Shown piece by piece: positions 56,950 to 64,000 of a stretch of DNA of 64,000 bases (positions are counted from its first letter, which is position 1; each line of letters begins with the position of its first letter). The stretch is taken from positions 131,493,601 through 131,557,600 of the forward strand of contig NC_072894.1 in the NCBI RefSeq assembly GCF_027943255.1. Reading direction: 5' to 3'. The position numbers and the translations under genes are program-made. The notes under the pieces are model-generated. The model was given only the letters and a program-made list of their open reading frames with translations. It was not told the DNA's origin and searched no databases. The stretch comes from Anastrepha obliqua. Lineage: Eukaryota > Arthropoda > Insecta > Diptera > Tephritidae.

Positions 56950-58444
56950 GCTTATTTATCACATCCTCAACTCCTAATGCACTGGGCAATTTGATATAAT
57001 CTTATGAAGGATAAGATCGCTTGCTTTCCTAGCGGCCATGGAATCAGCTATATTTTTCTTAAAAAAATATTAATACATATAGATTTCCTTAAGGCGAACC
57101 ATGACCACAGTGTTCACACATCTCATCGTTCTTCAGACATAGTGAGCATTCTTTTCCATTTGACAGATTACTCCCCTGAGCTATTTTGTACTTTGGACGA
57201 AGTACATATTATTGACGTCTAGTTGACAGAAGATGCTTAACGTAGTGCAGCTACTAATGAATTCAAAATTACAGTACAGAAGATCAAAACTGAACTCGCT
57301 TGGCCTTGATTTCCTGCTAGATCTAATGATTCAGGGGCATTAATTTTTTCAGAGAAAAATATCCAGAGGAAAAATAAGTACGAATAAATTTAAGCAGATT
57401 TTCTATTAAAACCACCCCCAACTCACACTGCGTGCGTGTACTTATACACTCAGGCTTCCTTAAAAGTTTACTAATCGAGAGGGGGAAAGAATACCCACTT
57501 TAAACTACTTGCAACAAGGTAAGCAGCTTAGATTTCCTTTACGAGTATATCAAATCGCTTTAAATTTAATAGACAAACATTTTTGGTCATTTGCTGATAA
57601 AAGCAGCCAAAGGTAGAGATTGCGTGGAAAGATGCTGCATACGAATATACAACAATTACGCATACAAGTGAAAGTATATATGTATGTGCACGATGGCAGG
57701 GCTACGGTAAACTTACCTTGTTTTGTTGTTGTTGCTTTAGGAAGTGCTTTAAGTCACTTGCGCAAATAGCCGCGTAAATAGGAGAGCAGAAATATAAGCA
57801 AAAGCACGCGCTGCTACTTTGTGCTGGAGGGATTCAGGTGTGTAATTCAAATGTAGTGCATCTATGTATGTGTGCGTGCTTTTAAGTACGCCTTCGCTTT
57901 AAGGCTGGCACAGCTTTTGATTAATGGCATTTTGAGTAGCAGAAAATTGCTACAACAAATACATAAATAAAGTGGCCAAAGCATACGCGCGCTACAAATT
58001 AAAATTGGGGACCTGTAGTCTATCTTCTATGCGGAGTTTTTTTTTTGTTTGTGATAAGCAAATTTTAAAATTGCTTATATCAAAGTGAGTTTCCAGTATC
58101 ACTTAATAATCAATAAGTCCCATGAACATTTTTAATTAAGTAACGTTATACGTTGGAGCTGTGGATGGAATACGAATTGGTATGGAAATAAAAAAATTAG
58201 GAGTGGAAACGGGATACGAGGCAACGAAATAATTGATGCGGAAAATCAAAGCCAAAGCTTAAGTACTCATGCACAGGAACGCTAGTTGGGCTTAATCTTT
58301 GTAATATTCAGGTTTTTAATATCTTTTTTCTGCAAAGTTTTTTTGACAGTAGCGGAATATACAGGTATTTTCATATGAGACTTTTGTATCAGTGGAAAAT
58401 TTAATAATCAGTTGCGATGATTGACTTGCAATAACATCAAAATT
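56950..58444. other. Non-coding stretch, nothing recognised
   Basis: AT-rich. The frame at 57004-57222 has no known domain. ATGTATGTGTGCGTG text near 57864. Confidence 0.5.
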
Positions 58445-58612
58445 GCCATATTCGAGGTATGTAATTCACGAGCCAAAAAAAATGTCCTTGCGTATTAAAA
58501 AAATTAGTTTTGGCAGACTGCGCTAATATTGGTCAATAGCATACAGAATTCTGTATTCGAAGTATGAAATTCTCGAGCCAAAAAAATGTAACTTGCGTGC
58601 TAAAAAATTATA
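58445..58612 (+). repeat. Two direct repeats of about 60 bp, 105 bp apart
   Basis: CATATTCGAGGTATGTAATT, then CACGAGCCAAAAAAAATGT and TTGCGTATTAAAA, recurs as TGTATTCGAAGTATGAAATT, then CTCGAGCCAAAAAAATGTA and TTGCGTGCTAAAA. The start-to-start distance is 105 bp. Non-coding and diverged. Confidence 0.7.
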
Positions 58613-58969
58613 CTATATACAAGAATTAATCTTGCGAGCGATCTAATAAAACTCGGTAGTATATTACAAAATCGGACCATTCTTCCAGTTTTCACTGCCA
58701 AGTAGTAAAAAAAGCATCCCTTTTCCAATTCCTTTTTAACAAACTGTCATGAGCATTTTTCGTATCGGAACAAAAGGCAACAAAAGTGCAGTACTGAACT
58801 TTACAGCATTTACTTAGGATTTATATATTTGAAAAAAAAAAGTCCAGCACATAAACCAGTGAATATTGGACAACAAAATTCAAGTAGTAAATCAAATTGG
58901 GATTGCATATTTCTCTTTCTAACAAACAAAATCTTTGGGAAGTCTTGTTTTCCTGTCTGCCTGCCTTTG

Positions 58970-59330
58970 TGTCTTCGGTACCTCCCTCTGAGAAAAATCT
59001 ATGGTCCTATTTGGCTTGACAACGGTACGTACAACAACGAAATTGAGATCCCTATTAGTGATGCGAATGTAATTCATTTTATTAAAACTCAGCGGATTAG
59101 TTGGTTTGGCCGCATTATGAAACAATTCAAAAAGGTGTTTAGTTTACATACAATAGGATGAAAAAAAGAGAACGACCAGGAAAAAAATGGCTTGATGACG
59201 TGGAAGCAGACTTGAAAGTGGTGAACGTTTGTAACTGGAAACATTTATCAGAAGATAGAGTGAACTTGAGGAAGACTGTTGATGAAGCTAAGCCCACTAT
59301 AGACTGTGAAGCTAAGAGGAAGAAGAGTTC
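58970..59330 (+). pseudogene. RTE-like retroelement C-terminus
   Basis: LPLRKIYGPIWLDNGTYNNE, then DANVIHFIKTQRISWFGRIM, a stop after LHTIG, then KKRERPGKKWLDDVEADLKV and NWKHLSEDRVNLRKTVDEAK. This is the end of an RTE/CR1-type endonuclease-reverse transcriptase: IKAxRLxWxGHVxRM, GRPxxRWLDDVExDL, then W..LAxDRxxWR. It ends near 59330 in GAAGCTAAGAGGAAGAAGAG, matching the 3' end of the copy at 15062-15302. The RT core is missing. Confidence 0.8.
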
Positions 59331-59948
59331 AATGATGAAGTGGCCTATTTATATTTTCCTAAATTACATAACACGACTTGTTTTCTTATAACTGTTCTCT
59401 AGTAACTAATCTCATGAAATTTTATAAAAAAATATTCGCAAGAATCTTTCTATCAGAAACTGACTTTTAAACACTTTCTGCAAGAAATGTACAAATTAAT
59501 ACTACCAAAATTTGAAACTTTGAGGCCAAAAAACCGCAAAAATATGGGACGCACGGGGCTGTTGAGATACTCAAAGTGAGGACTAAAAACAAATGAAAAT
59601 AGTACAGATGAAAAACGGGGTTTTTTCGTAAACTGAAAGTAAAATCTATAACAATCCCTCGTTTGTATCAACTATTGGTTGTGAGTGATCCACAAAAAGT
59701 CCATTGGAAAGCTCCAGTTTTTGGAAATTATTTCGTTTATTTCGAAACTTCAACTAGTGTTCTATTATCGAAACAGGCTCGGCTCGGCGTAAGGCGCAAA
59801 GCAAAAAAAAAAAGAAATGTCAAATGGCTCTGAAAAGTTTTCTCAAATAAGTGTCCATGATTTTAAGAAAATGTGGCATAGACTTGAGTGACTAGATTGA
59901 CCGAAGTATATTGCATTTTTATGCATTTTTCTTATAATTTTTAGGATA
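59331..59948. other. Non-coding stretch, nothing recognised
   Basis: AT-rich. Text near 59510-59650 (AAAAACCGCAAAAATATGGG) may be a very diverged AT-rich repeat copy, but the block order cannot be followed. Confidence 0.4.
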
Positions 59949-60264
59949 AATATATATATATTTATAATGGGCGCGTACACCCTTTTCTGGGTATTTGGCC
60001 GAGCTCCTCCTTCTATTTGTGACGTGCGGCTTGATGTTGTTCCACAAATGGAGGGGCCTACAGTTTCAGGCCGACTCAGAACGGCAGATATTTTTATGAG
60101 GAGCTTTTCCATGACAGAAATACACTCGGAGGTTGGCCATTGCCATTGCCGCTATTAGAAAAATGCTTTTCTTAATTTTGGTGTTTCACCGAGATTCGAA
60201 CCTACGTTCTCTCTGTGAATTCCGAATGGTACTCAGGCACCAACACATTCGGCTACGGGGGCCG
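59949..60264 (-). mobile_element. tRNA-derived SINE, most complete copy
   Basis: Read on the minus strand it begins with CCCCCGTAGCCGAATGTG (box A-like TAGCCGAATG at 60246-60255) and has box B GGTTCGAATCTC at 60191-60202. The body is GAAAAGCATTTTTCTAATAG, GCCAACCTCCGAGTGTATTT, CATGGAAAAGCTCCTCATAA and GTTCTGAGTCGGCCTGAAAC. The 3' part is TTTGTGGAACAACATCAAGC, GGAGGAGCTCGGCCAAATAC and GTACGCGCCCATTATAAATA, with a TATATATA end. Pol III promoter boxes plus a tRNA-unrelated body define a SINE. Four other pieces of the family are in this window. There is no coding capacity; mobility would depend on another element's reverse transcriptase. Confidence 0.85.
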
Positions 60265-60310
60265 AAATACTGCCAAAAAATCTTCGCTCTTTAATATTTT
60301 TATATATTTT

Positions 60311-60893
60311 TTTATAATCTTTTATAATAAGTTATATTTACAAAAAATCTTCCATTTTTCCAAAATCTTCCATTCGTCTTCAAAATGTTTGGAAAATATT
60401 TTTTTGTGGCATTTTTGAAAAATATTTTTGGATAATTTTTTTCTTTTTTTTTCATTAATACCTGAATATATAGTATGCTTAGTAGTCCCTGAATGTTTCG
60501 TAGTGGGATTCCCATAACTTTTCATAAAGTTGAAAATGTTGTGGGTATTTTTTGAAATTTGTAGAATTTCAAATATTGGAACTTTTATTTATAAAATCAT
60601 GTTCGTTTTTAACATTTGTTTATATTTCTTTATAATGTTGTAGAATAAAATGTACTTAAAAAAATTTTATTTTTATTTTTTGTAAAAGAAATGTGTCTTC
60701 AAAAGATTTGATAATTTTCTTTTGTTGTCATTTTTGAAAAACACTCACCTTCAGATTATATTTTTATATTTTTCGTTAATGCCTGAGGATATGCTTAGTA
60801 ATCCCTAAACGTTTCGTAGTGGAATTTCCATCACTTTTAATAAATCTAAAAATTTTGAGAATTTTTTTAGAAAATTGTTTGAAATTTGTCAGA
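60311..60893. repeat. Two diverged direct repeats of about 265 bp, 320 bp apart
   Basis: CATTAATACCTGA, TATGCTTAGTAGTCCCTGAA, GTTTCGTAGTGGGATTCCCA and ACTTTTCATAAA in the first copy (60311-60570) return as CGTTAATGCCTGA, TATGCTTAGTAATCCCTAAA, GTTTCGTAGTGGAATTTCCA and ACTTTTAATAAA in the second (60629-60893). The start-to-start distance is about 320 bp. Non-coding, AT-rich, family unknown. Confidence 0.75.
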
Positions 60894-63479
60894 GCCAGTG
60901 CCAAATACTATTCCAGCAAAGCGCCAGCATACGTACTGAAAAATAATAGGCCTCTTCTATTCGCCATTTGACGAGAAATTTGCATGCTAAAGCAACAACA
61001 AAATTATCGCCTAAGATTCGAGGCTAGCGAGTATGGCTATAGCTCATTAGGCCGCACTGCCTTACCAACACATGTAGTTCAAGGCAGCTCTCTTCCCGCA
61101 TTGCCGACATACGTTCATTTGTACCAGTTGCTTCATCTATTTGCCACTTGCTAAGTCTTGGCGAAAAGAAGAGGCCCAATATTACGGCTCTTTTCAAACC
61201 GATCAAGGCGTCGCTACGTACATTAGTGAGCCGACACTCGGTTAGCTCTTTGACCAATTTGTGCCTTTGAGAAAGTAAGATACTTAAATTTTTATTTTCA
61301 AAGAAATTTCAAATGTTATTTCCGTGGCCAGATAGACGTCAAGAACGCCATTCGATTTTTCATCAATCTTCCAAAATTTCAATCGCTGCCCCTTTTGCTT
61401 TGATCGCATGTTTCAATTATGTTTGTATGCAAAGGTGCGAGGATGGGCGCGTATCTTCTAAATGATTACATCAATGTCAGTCGGCAAATCTTATTTTAGC
61501 ATATAACAAATTTAGACATCAATTTAAGGGTAAAGGCAAATAATGGTGTATACATGTGGCATATGTAGCCATATCCATGTTTGTTTGTTTGCATGTAGGT
61601 GCGTGTGGCTGGCATTGCTATGAATCGAGCATTTCATTCAACGAGTGTGAATTTTCACATACTGATGATTTTTTGATGCAAACCAAACCAAAATCAACTA
61701 CACACGTCTAGCACCGGAAAGGGCAGGAAAGTCAAAGGCGAAAGCAACAATTACATATGTACATATGTGTGCTTTGTGTGTAATGTGTGTGCGCGGATGT
61801 GCTGGAAGGGGCTGAGATGGAAATGTTTTTTAGAAAAACAAAGGCGAAAGGAAAAGAATAAACATTAAATTTAGATTAATGGTAGAAATAGAAAATTACA
61901 GCTACACAAAGTAAAAAACAAATCACTAAGTATATGTGCACACATACATACGTGCATGTTTGCTAGTGGAATTGTGTGTGTTGGCGGATGAAGCATGATG
62001 TAAGCAGGAAAATACTCATTTAAATCCAATGTTAGATGTGAACCAAAGGCAAAAATGAAAAAAAGGAGCAGCACATTAATATGAAAAACAACAAACAACA
62101 AAAATAGCACAAATACGAACACTGCAAAGGGAAGATAAATCGAAAGCCACGCATGCCGAGGCGATTGCGGGCTGAAGGTTGGCGTGCGTATGTGTGGGTA
62201 TGTGTGAAAAATAACGAAATAAAATGAAACACTTGTCGGATTTACATTTCAAATTTCAAGGCACTTCAAGGAGTCGACAGACTTCTCAGGAGTTTGGAGG
62301 AAGCTCTTGAAGCTGCCAGGAGTGCAAAATACGGATATTAAAGTGTATGTATGTAAGTACCTACCACATATACAAAAGTAAAGTATGTAAATTTATTATA
62401 AACACACGCCTGCACATACATACTTTCATATATTCACGCAGAGATGCGCAAAAGTAAGCAAAACCGCAAAGTAAAGGAAAATCAGTGCATTTGCGGAAGT
62501 GGGTTTGATTAAAGCGAAAGCGAAAGTGAAGGAATAAATAAGAATAAATGAGAAAATAATATCCTCACAGGCATGCATGTAAGCGTACTCATGTAATTTG
62601 TATCCTTTCTGGTTTGTATTCTCAACGGCATATTATTATTTGCACTCCTGTGCGCACCAAATTCAGGCTTCAGCAGCCCCGACTCAGCCACTCGATCTAC
62701 TGCTTCAGTTAGGGCATTAGATGTTAGTACGTAACTGAGCGCGCAGCAAACGCATAACTGAACTGGCAATAGCAAATAATATATATATATATGTATATAT
62801 TCATAAATATCTATTACAAAAACAAATGCGCTGAAAATGTGTGCGCCATTGCATATCTATAGACGTTAAAGCAAGCGAATACGCTTCGATTAGATATCAG
62901 TTGAGGCAGGGTAGCGTCTTTGTAACTTAATATGGACAATTTCTTGTTTTAGACACTGGCTTATTTTTGCTAGAAATTTCTTACTCTAGACTCTGACTTA
63001 TTTTTGTTGGCTCAATTGCGTCTTTCTTCAGCCTGGAAAGGAGATAAAGGAATTTGGCATCGTGGCTGAAATTTAAAAAAGCCAACCAATTTTTGTAGGG
63101 GATAGTGACTGGCTATGAAAAATGGGGCACGTACGAAGAAGCAAAGAAGAAAACTGATGTTAAATCGCTATGGGATGAACCGAGCCATCACTGAGCCCAG
63201 ATGAATGGCCTTGCATCGGAAATAACTCAATTGAGGAATTATGAAATTATAATCTAAATGCAAAAACGCATATACCAGCTGCTTTAGTTTCATCATCGCA
63301 ATAGGGACTCGAATACTTGCTTTATATGTAAGAAAATTATCAGCGTAGTGTGAAAAAAATCTTAAAAATTAATGTGAATACTGAGCGTTTTCAAACCTTC
63401 ACTTTGTTGTACTAAAACTTTTTTTATTAACTTTTAATTTATTCCTTGGGGCAACTCAAAGTAATATATATAGTATATA
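60894..63479. other. Non-coding stretch, nothing recognised
   Basis: AT-rich with ACATATGTACATATGTG, TGTGTGTAATGTGTGTG and ATATATATATATG tracts. The minus-strand frames at 61024-61257, 61871-62232 and 62509-62775 show no domain I recognise. Confidence 0.5.
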
Positions 63480-64000
63480 TAGGGCGAGCCACGTAAAATT
63501 TGCTTTTTGAAACGGCTCTAAAAAAAAACTATAATAATTAATATTTTTTTTAAACTTTTTGTTTTATTTTGAAGATTGAACATTGTCATTTATGAATGGA
63601 AAATAATAGCGCTCAAATGACTGCCACGACTGGCTTTACAGTAGGCCATTCGATCAACCCAATTTTTTAGCACATTTTCGATTGTTTGGGCTTCAATTTC
63701 AGGAATGGCAACTTCGATTTCGTGTTTTAAAGCATCAATCGTCTCTGGATGGTTCGCATAGCATTTGTTCTTAACGGCTCCCCACAAAAAATAGTCCAAC
63801 GGGCTTAAATCACAGCTCCGAGGCGGACAATTGATATCGGAATTCAAAAACGGTAGCCAAAAGTTCGAGTGTAACTTTGGCAGTGTGACAAGTTGCACCA
63901 TCCTGTTGAAATCAAATGTCGTCCATGTCATCCTCTTCAATTTTTGGAAACAATTCGTTGAGCATGTCACGGTAACGCTCGCCATTTACTGTAACCGCGG
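63480..64000 (-). mobile_element. DD41D mariner-like element, third copy, cut by the window edge
   Basis: On the plus strand TAGGGCGAGCCACGTAAAA, then TTTGCTTTTTGAA, is a diverged form of the TIR at 39645 and 41803. On the minus strand the transposase C-terminus is nearly identical to those copies (NCPPRSCDLSPLDYFLWGAV to CKASRGSHLSAIIFHS), with a stop at about 63590. The segment between the second and third catalytic blocks is shortened (the ENRIISRN part is lost) and the frame shifts upstream of it. The rest of the element continues beyond position 64000, so the N-terminus and far TIR cannot be judged. Confidence 0.88.

Noticed and set aside
61024..61257. Minus-strand 77-codon frame with mixed composition
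   Set aside because: Looks less repetitive than others, but I recognise no family, and no neighbouring exon, tail or TIR supports it.

Overview
The window looks like gene-poor nuclear DNA of a higher fly, most probably a tephritid fruit fly. It is AT-rich, full of short fly-type microsatellites (TATG, CA, CAA and CTG runs), and nearly every stretch of recognisable coding sequence is a piece of a transposable element. I found no convincing host gene, tRNA or rRNA gene, and no bacterial-type feature. The tephritid assignment is inference from general sequence character and from mariner-like transposases with a 41-residue gap between the second and third catalytic aspartates. It was not tested by any search.

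Layout. 1-9 kb: A-rich and AT-rich DNA, a relic mariner (6122-6511), an R1-like retroelement tail (6571-7015), a deleted mariner (8181-8829) and a SINE tail. 9-13 kb: a hAT-like MITE, a retroelement tail, the head half of a tRNA-derived SINE and a reverse-transcriptase fragment. 15-18.3 kb: two 5'-truncated retroelements inserted 46 bp apart, each with a perfect target-site duplication. 20-22.3 kb: a minisatellite, another retroelement tail and a small TIR element. 24-29.5 kb: a Tc1-like transposon shell bounded by 30-bp TIRs and holding a retroelement relic, an AT-rich repeat pair and a SINE piece, then more mariner-type relics. 31.8-33.4 kb: a mariner-like relic abutting an RNase H-type retroelement tail. 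36 kb: a second copy of the relic mariner. 39.6-45.5 kb: two near-identical DD41D mariner-like deletion derivatives, one of them nested inside a Jockey-type retrotransposon that itself sits in a copy of a local repeat, followed by a 531-bp fold-back element. 46-53 kb: three more RNase H-type retroelement tails, an internally deleted Tc1/mariner-type element and an AT-rich hairpin. 56-64 kb: an interspersed repeat, tandem duplications, a second RTE-like tail, the most complete SINE copy, and a third copy of the DD41D element running off the right edge.

Working together: the elements form a parasitic community, not a pathway. The SINE has no coding capacity and would depend on a retrotransposon's enzymes. 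The deletion derivatives keep TIRs and would depend on a full-length transposase elsewhere. Several unrelated-looking retroelement tails end in variants of AACCTAACC, which suggests a shared type of 3' end. No complete autonomous element is visible: every transposase or reverse transcriptase is truncated, frameshifted, stopped or internally deleted.
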